A DNA stretch of 64,000 bases from Bacillus cereus (GTDB taxonomy: Bacteria; Bacillota; Bacilli; Bacillales; Bacillaceae_G): assembly GCF_025917685.1 (NCBI RefSeq), contig NZ_CP089518.1, forward strand, positions 2,233,001-2,297,000, read 5' to 3'. The position numbers and the translations under genes are program-made. The notes beneath the pieces are model-generated. The model was not told the DNA's origin. It did no database searches and was given only the letters and a program-made list of their open reading frames with translations. Shown here piece by piece: positions 54,428 through 63,112 of this stretch (its first letter is position 1; the number at the start of each line of letters is the position of its first letter).

Positions 54428-55285
54428 ATGCAAATATCCGTTTATATTGCAAGTGCATTTAGCAAGGATCATAAAGGTGGAAATAAAGCAGGAGTGGTAT
54501 TTATTGAGAATACATTGACCACTACTCAAAAAATGGCAATAGCCAAACAACTGGGCTATGCGGAAACCGCATTTATATCAGAATCTGAAATTGCTGATTA
54601 TAAATTTGAGTATTTTACACCAAAAGAAGAAGTTGATTTATGTGGTCATGCCACAATTGGCTCTTTCGTGATACTGATGCATTTAAATAAACTTTTCAGG
54701 AATCGCTATACGATTGAAACGAACAGCGGTGTTCTTACTATTACCATAAAAGATGACATCATATTCATGGAACAAAACAAACCGATATTCTATGATGTTG
54801 TATCTCTAAACGAGTTCATTGACTGTTTTGACATTAAAGCTATAGACAATAAATACCCAATTCAAATTGTCTCCACGGGCTTAAAAGATATTTTAATTCC
54901 TATAAAAAGCGAAACACGATTACATACACTGCAACCTAATTTTGAAAAAATTAAAGAAATCAGCAAGTATTATAATGTTGTCGGGATGCATCTATTTACT
55001 TTTAATGACAATCGAATTATATGTAGAAATTTTGCTCCACTATACGACATCAATGAAGAAGCAGCGACTGGAACTTCAAACGGTGCATTAGCTTGCTACC
55101 TTTATGAACGGCACTACTTGCAAAAAGAAGTCTATGTATTTGAACAAGGTTATTCTTTACACTCGCCTTCCGAAATATTAGTTAAATTAGCAACCAATAG
55201 CAAGAATGAAATAGAAAAAGTTTATGTTGGCGGCAAAGGCTATTACTGTGAAACTAAGTGTTTAAATGTAGAAAATATTGAGTGA
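54428..55285 (+). CDS. PhzF-family isomerase-like protein
   Basis: 285 residues from the ATG at 54428, with GAAAGAAGGTG upstream. The diaminopimelate-epimerase-like double fold is intact: Glu46 in YAETAFI matches the catalytic glutamate of PhzF, followed by DLCGHATIG (about 70-78) and EEAATGTSNGALACYL in the second half. PhzF proteins isomerise small acids (phenazine pathway in pseudomonads), but most Bacillus members have unknown substrates. It is cargo between IS1182-like ends. It is a different copy from the dead phzF at 33669. Confidence 0.85.
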   Translation: MQISVYIASAFSKDHKGGNKAGVVFIENTLTTTQKMAIAKQLGYAETAFISESEIADYKFEYFTPKEEVDLCGHATIGSFVILMHLNKLFRNRYTIETNSGVLTITIKDDIIFMEQNKPIFYDVVSLNEFIDCFDIKAIDNKYPIQIVSTGLKDILIPIKSETRLHTLQPNFEKIKEISKYYNVVGMHLFTFNDNRIICRNFAPLYDINEEAATGTSNGALACYLYERHYLQKEVYVFEQGYSLHSPSEILVKLATNSKNEIEKVYVGGKGYYCETKCLNVENIE

Positions 55286-55308
55286 AAATAAAAAAACACC
55301 GAATAAAA

Positions 55309-55333
55309 AGGTTGAGAAAATAATTTCTCAATC
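55309..55333 (+). terminator. phzF terminator hairpin abutting an IS end
   Basis: GGTTGAGAAA pairs with TTTCTCAATC (one wobble) around ATAA. The IS-like left end TCAGACTG starts at the next base, 55334. Confidence 0.6.
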
Positions 55334-55825
55334 TCAGACTGTAGACAAAGTATCTGATTTAGATGTTGAAAAAATAAGATATGAGTAAACGAAATCAAAT
55401 TGGTTTTTATTCTTTAGATGATCTAGTTCCACAGGAACATTTGTTAAGAGATATTGATAAAAAACTAAGTTAATTATGAGACATTTAAGGGAAGATGAAA
55501 TGGAACGATGTGAGGATATCCGTCATTCCCTTGGAATGAAACAACTTTATGGAATTAGAAAACAAACAATAGAACGATTATTTGGAACAGCTAAAGAATT
55601 TCATGGTCTTCGCTATACGAATATGATTGGTAAAGAAAAAATGCACATGAAAATTGGGCTTACTTTTGCTTGTCTAAATATAAAAAATTAGCGAAAATCC
55701 TGAAATTAAGAGACCAAAAGGACCCTATTTTTTTGCCTATTTCTATGTTTTAATTCAAAAATAGAGAAATAGATAAAAAAACAAACACATTATTTAATTG
55801 AACAATGTGTTTGTTTTCAATCTGA
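55334..55825 (+). mobile_element. Internally deleted IS1182-family element
   Basis: The left end TCAGACTGTAGACAAAG is followed by a transposase start (55378 on: MSKRNQIGFYSLDDLVPQEH, then LLRDIDKKLS and stop) and, after a large deletion, the transposase end (55476-55691). The start is typical of IS1182-family transposases. A hairpin AACAAACACATT/AATGTGTTTGTT lies near the right end. Confidence 0.78.
55476..55691 (+). pseudogene. IS1182 transposase C-terminal fragment
   Basis: 71 residues: CEDIRHSLGMKQLYGIRKQT, then IERLFGTAKEFHGLRYTNMI and LTFACLNIKN. It carries the final catalytic region (ERLFGTAKEFHG, with the conserved E) of DDE transposases of this family. It has no N-terminal half and cannot transpose alone. 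Confidence 0.8.
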
Positions 55826-55856
55826 GACTCTTGTATATAGAACAAGAGTCTTTTTT
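55826..55856 (+). terminator. Direct repeat copy 2, with terminator T run
   Basis: The same 25-base stem-loop as 54259-54283, here followed by TTTTTT. Joined to the left flank it restores an ordinary terminator for the hydrolase gene. Confidence 0.8.
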
Positions 55857-55967
55857 ATATTGTTTTCTATATAGAAGGAAAAGATTGGATAATGGTCGAA
55901 AAATATAATATAACTTCCAAGAAATGACTGAAATAATACTATTTTGTCGAGAGAAAGGATATTACGT

Positions 55968-57230
55968 ATGAAAGAAATGCTACAGTTATTTCGAAACAAA
56001 GTTTATGCACGCTTTTTTCTAGCGAATATTTTAGAACGCCTTGGTTCTATGATTGCTGGAATTTCTTTAATGTTTTACTTGTTAGATCAATACGGGAAAC
56101 AACCAGTTTACGCAACGATGACGCAAATTATGATTGCATTACCTGCATTAATCTTTTTTCTATTAGTAGGGACAGTAGTGGATCGTTTTGATAGACAGCG
56201 TATTTGTACGGTAAGTAATATATGTTGTTCGCTTTGTAATATCGGAATTCTAATTTCGCTTTATTACGGGATGATTATACTCGTCTTCATATTTTTATTT
56301 TTGGAAAATGCATGTATACAATTTTTCTCTCCATCAGAACAGTCGATGATACAGGGGGTAGTTGAATCAGACCAATATGGTGTAGCAGCGGGTATGAATC
56401 AAATGGTAAATAGTTTGTATGCTTTGTTTGGTGTAGGAATTGCAACGATGGTGTATTGGACTTTTGGAATTTACGGAAGCATTTTAGTAAATACGCTCAC
56501 CTTTATTATGAGTGGTATTTTGATTCAAACGATCTCCATTCCAGAAAAAGTTCGTTTACCAAATGGTAGAACAAAATGGAAAGAAGTTAATTTTAAGATG
56601 TTAATAACAGAGTTTCAAGAAGGGATCAAGTATATATACCAAAATGAAACTTTAAAAAAATTACTTTTAGGATTTATCGTATTTGGACTATTAAACGGTA
56701 TTTTAAGCGTATCCACTACTTACATATTAAAATACAAATTAGCACCAGCAACGTATGAAAATTTAGCAATGGTGGGCGGTGTAGTTGGAGGGATTTCATT
56801 ACTAATTGGAAGTATAGTAGCAACAAGTATAGGTAAGAAATATGCACCAAAATCTATTATTGTTTTTGGTATGGCAGGCTCAGGAGTCTTCTTCGGTATG
56901 TGTTACTTTGTAAATCACGTATGGTCTTTTTATGTATGTATCGCTTTTGCGACTTTCTTTTTACCATTTATTAATGTTGCAATAATGGGCTGGATGTATG
57001 AAATTGTAGAAGAGTCATTCATGGGACGTGTACAAAGTTTACTTAGTCCATTAACGACAGGATTCCAGCTTTTATCTCTCGGTGCGATAGCAATGTTGTT
57101 CCCGAAATGGATTAGTGCAGATACATTGTTTATTATTTTATTTGCTTTATTATTTTTGGTTACGTGTTTATATCAAGCTATTTTATCTAGTGGGAAGAAG
57201 CAAGTGCAGGGTATAGCTGAAGAGATGTAA
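55968..57230 (+). CDS. MFS transporter, macrolide-efflux-like
   Basis: 420 residues from the ATG at 55968, preceded by GAGAAAGGA; an upstream frame from 55944 overlaps that site. About twelve helices. N-terminal LFRNKVYARFFLANILERLGSMIAG and the loop VGTVVDRFDRQR fit the MFS group containing macrolide and multidrug efflux proteins (MefA-like, MFS_3). It is followed after 56 bases by two peptide-type ABC permeases in the same direction, and may be cotranscribed. Substrate unknown. Confidence 0.82.
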   Translation: MKEMLQLFRNKVYARFFLANILERLGSMIAGISLMFYLLDQYGKQPVYATMTQIMIALPALIFFLLVGTVVDRFDRQRICTVSNICCSLCNIGILISLYYGMIILVFIFLFLENACIQFFSPSEQSMIQGVVESDQYGVAAGMNQMVNSLYALFGVGIATMVYWTFGIYGSILVNTLTFIMSGILIQTISIPEKVRLPNGRTKWKEVNFKMLITEFQEGIKYIYQNETLKKLLLGFIVFGLLNGILSVSTTYILKYKLAPATYENLAMVGGVVGGISLLIGSIVATSIGKKYAPKSIIVFGMAGSGVFFGMCYFVNHVWSFYVCIAFATFFLPFINVAIMGWMYEIVEESFMGRVQSLLSPLTTGFQLLSLGAIAMLFPKWISADTLFIILFALLFLVTCLYQAILSSGKKQVQGIAEEM

Positions 57231-57286
57231 CATATGTAGGTTTTTTATTTCTGAATATTCTATCGAATCGTAAGGGGGATAGAGTG

Positions 57287-58153
57287 ATGGTGATACGAGT
57301 TGCTAAATGGTGTGGGATTACTTGTTTACAACTATTAGCTGCAATCTTATGTATAATCTGCCTAGGTGCGTTACCGCGTTTATTTAAGGGATTGCAAATT
57401 GATTTAATCGGTTTTTGGAACACAGTTCTGTTTCTTGGAGAGAAGTTACTTCAACCAGGTGAAATTACTTATGGATTTCGGAACTCAAGAAAGTTATTTC
57501 CACAAATATGGATTCATTATGTAGAGACAATGTTTGTATTTATTTCGGCATTTATCCTTTCTTTGCTCATTGCGTATGTTATCGTTGTGTGGGTATTGCA
57601 GCGCTCTCAGTCAAAGCAACGTATATGGAATGGAGTTTTCGTCGCACTTGAAAGTATCCCGGACATTTTATTAATTTTACTATCTCAACTTCTAGTAGTA
57701 ATTATCTTTCAAAAAACAGGATTTATGCCAGTGAAACATGCGGGATTTGGTGAGGATAGAGCTCGCATGTTACCAATAATATGCCTTGCTATACCTACAA
57801 CGTTATTATTTATGAAGCTACTATTATTACGTTTTAGAGAAGAATTAGAGAAAGATTATAGCATATTTGCAAAGAGCAAAGGACTGAGTTTAAGACATAT
57901 TTTGACACACCATATTTCAAGAAACGTCTTGTTAACAACAGTCTATTATGCAAAAACAAATATTTTATTTATGTTATCAAATTTATATATTATTGAATGG
58001 CTATTTAATACGTACGGCATGTTTGTTTTTGTAAAAGAAAATTCCAAATTAGAAATATTTACAGTGAGTTTAGTTATATTATACGTACCGCTTTTTATAC
58101 TATTTCGTATATTACATACGCTTTTAAAAAATGTTATAAAGGAGCGTGTGTAA
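57287..58153 (+). CDS. ABC transporter permease, OppB/DppB type
   Basis: 288 residues from the ATG at 57287 (TAAGGGGGAT upstream). About six helices, with the peptide-permease core LLILLSQLLVVIIFQKTG, an EELEKDYSIFAKSKGLSLRHILTHH stretch equivalent to the EAA loop, and a final ALPLFILFRIL-like helix. OppB-type permeases import oligopeptides, nickel or related solutes with a partner permease. It overlaps nothing and abuts the partner gene by one base. Confidence 0.78.
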   Translation: MVIRVAKWCGITCLQLLAAILCIICLGALPRLFKGLQIDLIGFWNTVLFLGEKLLQPGEITYGFRNSRKLFPQIWIHYVETMFVFISAFILSLLIAYVIVVWVLQRSQSKQRIWNGVFVALESIPDILLILLSQLLVVIIFQKTGFMPVKHAGFGEDRARMLPIICLAIPTTLLFMKLLLLRFREELEKDYSIFAKSKGLSLRHILTHHISRNVLLTTVYYAKTNILFMLSNLYIIEWLFNTYGMFVFVKENSKLEIFTVSLVILYVPLFILFRILHTLLKNVIKERV

Positions 58154-58154
58154 C

Positions 58155-59156
58155 ATGTGGCAAGTTGTAAAAAGAGATGTGAGATTTTGGCTAGGTGTTA
58201 CTTTTTTGAGTGTATTAATGCTTGTTAGTATTGGAAATACGGTGTTTTTTGACGGGAATATTCGCGAATTAACGATGATGTATAACGAAAAAGGAGAATT
58301 AGAGGCTGCTCCGTTTTCACCATCGAGTAAATTTTGGTTCGGAAGCGATGAAAAAGGACGCGACCTTTTTCAGTTAATAATAGAAGGAGCGAAATGGACA
58401 GTTGGTGCAAGTATCGTTATCGCAATTTTACGTGTAGTAATTGGCGGAACTATTGGTTTATTACTTGGTATGTACAGTAAACGTTCATTTCCAGCTATCT
58501 CATCTTTTTTTGATCCGTTTAGTATTGTACCGATGATTATGATTTCCTATTTTATGTTAAATGAAGTTTTAATGTTTGAAAGTGGAGAGGAGGCTGCTCC
58601 GTTACATTTGCGGGTTGCGTTTCAAATTATAGTTCTTGCGTGTCTTGCTGTACCAACTGTTATGTTGTATGTAGCGCAAGAAGTAAAACGTATTAAGAAT
58701 GAAGAATTTATGTTGGCGGCCACTGTGCTCGGCGGGAGTAAGTGGCAGAGGTTGAAACGCCATGTATGGCCGCATATGCTACCATCATTTCTTTTATTAG
58801 TAGCCCAGCAATTTGTAAGTACTTTATTACTCCTCTTGCATCTTGGTTTGTTAGAATTATTTTTTGGCGGAACAATAATTTTTGGTACAGAAGCAGATAG
58901 TGTAACAAAAGAGTGGACAGGTTTAATCGGACAAAATTTCCGTCACTTAACTACACATACATGGATTGTACTTATACCAATCGCTTTCTATAGTATGACA
59001 ATTTTGTCAGGAAATCTTATTAGTAATAGTATGCAAGATGCGATTAAGCTAGGAAATGTAAGAATGCCGAAGAGGAAGGATAAAGAAGTGAAAGTAGAGA
59101 AGCAAGTACAACCTACTATGAATGATTTTTCTTTCTATAAAGAGGTACAAAAATAA
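58155..59156 (+). CDS. ABC transporter permease, OppC/DppC type
   Basis: 333 residues from the ATG at 58155, with AAAGGAGCG upstream. The N-terminal helix is followed by FWFGSDEKGRDLFQLIIEGAKWT, the hallmark of DppC/OppC proteins (usually LGTDxLGRDxxSRL), and by EEFMLAATVLGGSKWQRLKRHVWPHMLPS, the EAA loop that meets the ATPase. No ATPase or binding-protein gene is next to it, so the partners must be encoded elsewhere. Confidence 0.82.
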   Translation: MWQVVKRDVRFWLGVTFLSVLMLVSIGNTVFFDGNIRELTMMYNEKGELEAAPFSPSSKFWFGSDEKGRDLFQLIIEGAKWTVGASIVIAILRVVIGGTIGLLLGMYSKRSFPAISSFFDPFSIVPMIMISYFMLNEVLMFESGEEAAPLHLRVAFQIIVLACLAVPTVMLYVAQEVKRIKNEEFMLAATVLGGSKWQRLKRHVWPHMLPSFLLLVAQQFVSTLLLLLHLGLLELFFGGTIIFGTEADSVTKEWTGLIGQNFRHLTTHTWIVLIPIAFYSMTILSGNLISNSMQDAIKLGNVRMPKRKDKEVKVEKQVQPTMNDFSFYKEVQK

Positions 59157-59157
59157 A

Positions 59158-59196
59158 GAAAGATAGCTGAAGACAAATTGTTTTCAGCTATCTTTT
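59158..59196. terminator. Bidirectional terminator
   Basis: AAAGATAGCTGAA pairs with TTCAGCTATCTTT and runs into TTTTT, between the convergent permease and pyruvate oxidase genes. Confidence 0.82.
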
Positions 59197-59201
59197 TTCG
59201 T

Positions 59202-60902
59202 TTAGAGTGGAGGTAAATCAATCTTACCTTCTTCAAATAACTCTTTTATCATATGTTTCGTATAACCGGCTGCTTGGCCAAATGTGATTTTTGCTGGCAT
59301 TGGTGCTTCATTTACATCTACAACTACATCAATAATGCATGGTTTACTTTGTTTTACCGCATTTTCAAAGGCAGGAAGTAAGTCATCTAACTGTTCGACG
59401 CGGTATCCAATACCACCGCACGCCTCTGCGTATTTTGCGAAATCAGGATTCGTTAAGTCTGTACCAAATTCAATATTCCCCATAACTTCTTGTTCGAATT
59501 TAATCATAGCAATTTTATTATTGTTTAATACAACAACAACGATTGGTAGTTTATATTTAACAGCTGTTACGAAATCATTCATTGTCATTCCGAATCCGCC
59601 GTCACCACAAACTGCAAACACTTGTTTATCCGGGAAAGCAATTTGTCCAGCAAGTGCGCCAGGTAAACCGCAGCCAAGTGTTGCAAGCCAACTAGAAATG
59701 ATAAATTTCTGGTTTGTCATACGGAAGTGCCTTGCAGTCCATACTGTTACATTTCCGACATCGACTGAAAGAATTGCGTCATCTTCTGCTACTTTCTGCA
59801 GTGCATGCATAACTCGCTGTGGTTTAATTGGAATCGAAGAATCTTCTTCTTGATTGTGTAATTTTTCTTCCCACTTTTTCATCATTTCTTGATGATGCTC
59901 TAAGAAGGAATGATCCTCGTGTTTTTCTACATTTTCAATTAACCATTTTAATGTTTTATCAGCATCACCAGCTAAGCCGATATCTGTCGTATAACGTTTC
60001 CCGATTTGTGCGGGGTCTGTATCAATATGAAGTGTTTTTGCTTTTTCGGGTAAGAAACCAGTGAACGGATAAGAAGTACCTACCATAATTAAAGTATCTG
60101 CATGCTTCATTGCTTCATAAGAAGGTTTCGTCCCGATTAATCCTAATCCACCGATACAAAGAGGGTGTTCATCAGGAACAATTCCTTTAGCTGGTAATGT
60201 AAGTACGATTGGAGCACCGATATGTTCTGCAAATGCAAGTAAAGATTCTCTCGCATGTTTAGCTCCTTTCCCGGCTAAAATAACAGGTTTTGTCGCTTCA
60301 TTTATTGCGAGTCTCGCTGCATCTAAATCTTCTTTTTGCGGAAATAGCTCAGGCAATGTAAAAGAAGTGTTTGTAACACGAGCACCATTTTTTACTTCAA
60401 ATTTCGGAACATCATCCGGAATAGTAAGAACGGATACACCTTTTTTCGTATATGCCATACGAATCGCTTGATTGACTACAGCAGGTAGTTGTTCAGCTGA
60501 CATTATACGTTGGTTATAAACCGCAACATCATCAAACATTCTTTCTAAGTTTACTTCCTGGAAAAAATCCGTTCCGAGTAAATCGGTTTCTACTTGTCCT
60601 GAAATTGCTAGTACAGGAGCTTGATCGAGTTTTGCATCGTATAAACCATTTAATAAATGAATAGCCCCAGGTCCTGCAATAGCCATACAAACACCAAGTT
60701 TTCCTGTTAATTTCGCATAGGCTGCCGCTGCTAACGCACCAGCTTCTTCATGGCGAACTTGAATAAATTTAATTTTATCTTGTTTTTTTCTTAAAGCCTC
60801 AATTATTGAATTGATGGAATCTCCAGGCATACCATATATGTGTTCTACTCCCCAGTCAATTAATAAATCAACTAATGCTTCACCGGCTGTTTTTCCAAAC
60901 AT
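59202..60902 (-). CDS. poxB: Pyruvate oxidase / TPP-dependent enzyme (PoxB, YdaP-like)
   Basis: 566 residues, close to B. subtilis YdaP. The N-terminal pyrimidine domain has HEEAGALAAAAYAKLTGKLGVCMA with the catalytic Glu, a central FAD-binding domain follows, and the C-terminal TPP motif is GDGGFGMTMNDF ... VVLNNNK. It oxidises pyruvate to acetate or acetyl phosphate plus CO2. AAGGAGGAAC precedes the minus-strand ATG. Acetolactate synthase is a relative, but the length and the ydaP-like C-terminus favour PoxB. Confidence 0.88.
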   Translation of the reverse strand: MFGKTAGEALVDLLIDWGVEHIYGMPGDSINSIIEALRKKQDKIKFIQVRHEEAGALAAAAYAKLTGKLGVCMAIAGPGAIHLLNGLYDAKLDQAPVLAISGQVETDLLGTDFFQEVNLERMFDDVAVYNQRIMSAEQLPAVVNQAIRMAYTKKGVSVLTIPDDVPKFEVKNGARVTNTSFTLPELFPQKEDLDAARLAINEATKPVILAGKGAKHARESLLAFAEHIGAPIVLTLPAKGIVPDEHPLCIGGLGLIGTKPSYEAMKHADTLIMVGTSYPFTGFLPEKAKTLHIDTDPAQIGKRYTTDIGLAGDADKTLKWLIENVEKHEDHSFLEHHQEMMKKWEEKLHNQEEDSSIPIKPQRVMHALQKVAEDDAILSVDVGNVTVWTARHFRMTNQKFIISSWLATLGCGLPGALAGQIAFPDKQVFAVCGDGGFGMTMNDFVTAVKYKLPIVVVVLNNNKIAMIKFEQEVMGNIEFGTDLTNPDFAKYAEACGGIGYRVEQLDDLLPAFENAVKQSKPCIIDVVVDVNEAPMPAKITFGQAAGYTKHMIKELFEEGKIDLPPL

Positions 60903-60984
60903 AATTGTTCCTCCTTATAATAGGTAGATAACATTATGTTTTGGAGAAAAAGGAAAAATATACAAATGATATAACTTATTTGTT

Positions 60985-61722
60985 TTAATGATGTCCAGTG
61001 AAAAGAGTGAAGACTGTTATTAGTAAAAATCCACTAATTGCCCACGTTAGAAATGTAAGGAAAGAGAGCTGTTTCTTAGCTTTCCAAAGCATTTCGTGAA
61101 TTGTGACATAACCAAGTGAACCGATAGCGCTTCCCATAATGAGTCCTTGTAAATGAAGAGCTTTTCCTTCCATCAAAATTCCAAAAACCGTACCGGTACC
61201 GAGAATAAGAGAAAGTAATAAAGTTGTTAATAGAAATGAAATATATTTATGCTTTGTAAAGAGGAAGGGGATAATTAAAGCTAATCCTTCTGGAATATGG
61301 TGAACGACGATTGCTATTAAAAAGGGAATGGCAGAGTCATTATGATTTATAAAAGCTGTACCTAGCGCAAATCCACTCGGTATATTATGAATAAATATAG
61401 CGAAAGAGAGAAATAGGAAAGTTTGCCATGCTTGTTGATCTTTCTTATGTATATTCGGATGATGGCAATAGTTATCTAATAAGCTCATAACTAAAATACC
61501 GATAGCTATACCAAGTATAGGACCAATCATTTCATAGCTTGAAAATGTTTCAGGAATAATTTCAAGTGATAATAATCCAAGTAAAATCCCACCACATAAT
61601 GCGTATAAACGATGCATCTTTTCTTCAATTAGTTGGCGTGTTGCTACTCCAACAGCACCACCTAATAATAATCCACCGAATGAAAAAAAAGTAACGATCA
61701 TTGGGATCCATAAACGTTCCAT
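60985..61722 (-). CDS. ZIP-family metal transporter
   Basis: 245 residues with about eight helices. The metal site motifs are FIHNIPSGFALG in helix IV and VVHHIPEGLALI in helix V, with a histidine-bearing loop HHPNIHKKD. ZIP proteins move Zn2+ or other divalent ions into the cytoplasm. An AGTGTGATACT-type sequence rather than a strong ribosome site lies before the minus-strand start, so the start is less sure. The metal cannot be told, and no Zur box was found nearby. Confidence 0.83.
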   Translation of the reverse strand: MERLWIPMIVTFFSFGGLLLGGAVGVATRQLIEEKMHRLYALCGGILLGLLSLEIIPETFSSYEMIGPILGIAIGILVMSLLDNYCHHPNIHKKDQQAWQTFLFLSFAIFIHNIPSGFALGTAFINHNDSAIPFLIAIVVHHIPEGLALIIPFLFTKHKYISFLLTTLLLSLILGTGTVFGILMEGKALHLQGLIMGSAIGSLGYVTIHEMLWKAKKQLSFLTFLTWAISGFLLITVFTLFTGHH

Positions 61723-61863
61723 AGTATCACACTCCGATTCTATACCCTTGTATTTAGCTTACGAAAAGTTAAGTTGTATTAGTCCAAATTATTTTTACTA
61801 ATTATAGAGAAAAAACTGTAAATTCATTATAATTTATATATTAAAATGAAATGGGGAATATAA

Positions 61864-62634
61864 GTGCAAACAAAATGGAACTTATCCGAATATGAAAATC
61901 CAAAACAATATGATATAGAAAATAAAAGTTTGTCAGATTTTCCGTTTTTACTATCATGGGCACAAAAACTAAATATACAAAATGAATGGATTCTAGATAT
62001 AGCCTGTGGAACAGGGCGAGTTACAATTCCATTCATAGAAAACGGATATCAAATGATTGGTGTAGATATACATGAAGGAATGCTTACTGAAGCGAAGAAA
62101 AAATCAACAAGTTATACGAAAGTGAAATGGTTACAGCAAGACTGTTTACAATTGAACATGGAAGAAACTATTCCGTTAGCATTTATGGTAGGGCACGGAT
62201 TCCAGCATTTTCTTACGAATATACATCAAAATCAGTTATTAACATCTATTCATCATGTGTTAGCTGACAATGGTATATTTATATTCGATACACGTTTCCC
62301 TTCAAAAGAAGAATTAATACAACCATCTACAGAAGAATATTGGACAACTATTACGGATGAAAAGAGAAGAAGATGTGATTTATATACTGAGATGAATTAT
62401 GATTCAATTCAGCAAATACAGTACTACATAACAACAAGAAGGTTTTATGAAGATAATGCGCTAGTAGAGGAACTGAAAACAACGATTGATCTTCGTTATA
62501 CGTATCCGCAAGAATTAGAAAGATTGTTAGAGTTGAACGGGTTCGAGTTGCTAAATATATATAATGATTGGGAAGGGAATGAGTTAGGAGAGGATTGTTA
62601 TTCTATGGTAGTAGTTTGCCGGAAGAAAAGATAG
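61864..62634 (+). CDS. Class I SAM-dependent methyltransferase
   Basis: 256 residues from the GTG at 61864, with AATGGGGAA upstream. Motif I is LDIACGTGRVTIPF and the following acidic strand is MIGVDIHEGML; VGHGFQHF stands at the post-II position. The C-terminal part (LVEELKTTIDLRYTYPQELERLLELNGFELL) is typical of small-molecule methyltransferases. Substrate unknown. It stands alone, ending before a strong hairpin. Confidence 0.82.
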   Translation: MQTKWNLSEYENPKQYDIENKSLSDFPFLLSWAQKLNIQNEWILDIACGTGRVTIPFIENGYQMIGVDIHEGMLTEAKKKSTSYTKVKWLQQDCLQLNMEETIPLAFMVGHGFQHFLTNIHQNQLLTSIHHVLADNGIFIFDTRFPSKEELIQPSTEEYWTTITDEKRRRCDLYTEMNYDSIQQIQYYITTRRFYEDNALVEELKTTIDLRYTYPQELERLLELNGFELLNIYNDWEGNELGEDCYSMVVVCRKKR

Positions 62635-63112
62635 TGTTAGTGGATATGAGGTGAAAAATGACATAAAGATATAATTCACAATTACGACAAACAGACGGTT
62701 CCTTCAGAATGAAGAAACCGTCTTATTTTTAGTTGGTATTTGATATTTTAATAAGTGCTTCATCAAATTTTATATAAGTTCAACTACAATGAATTATCTG
62801 TTTTTTTCTGAGACTGATGTATCGGAAAAATTTAGTAAATTAAGCAAAAAGAATTTGGACATTTACAAAATGTTTCGATTAAACAAGGTTCCATTTATAA
62901 CCATAGGTTTTGATGGCCAATGACTCAATATAATTGAGTAGTAAATAGCTGCTTTTTCAACTAATGTGTGATTTACTTTGGACAGGGAGGGGGCCTAAAT
63001 CCGAATCTTGTCCAAACGTTTCAGGAATGGAGTAGAGCTCACTTTTACATTTTACTTCTGCATGTTTTAAATCGCAAAGCTATAGTATGATAGGTTCAAA
63101 GGGGGAGATGTA
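62635..63112. other. 478-base region between the methyltransferase and DUF1643 genes
   Basis: A terminator (62693-62731) follows the methyltransferase gene. ACTCAAT-ATA-ATTGAGT near 62922-62938 is a perfect 7-bp palindrome. No supported ORF was found in the rest. Confidence 0.5.
62693..62731 (+). terminator. Terminator after the methyltransferase gene
   Basis: GACGGTTCCTTCA pairs with TGAAGAAACCGTC (one mismatch) and runs into TTATTTTT. Confidence 0.78.

Larger units (their letters stand above)
54284..55825. mobile_element. phzF-carrying unit bounded by IS1182-like ends
   Basis: The left end reads TCAGACTGTAGACAAAC; the right end, reversed, reads TCAGATTGAAAACAAAC (14 of 17 matching). The unit holds an intact phzF and then an internally deleted IS1182-family element with its own left end at 55334. 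The 25-bp terminator stem is present on both sides, as a target duplication would be. IS1182-family elements are known for variable target duplications and preference for palindromes. Confidence 0.7.

Noticed and set aside
59284..59853. A 189-codon plus-strand frame antisense to poxB
   Set aside because: It lies wholly within poxB on the opposite strand, without a ribosome site or recognisable domain; a shadow of codon bias.
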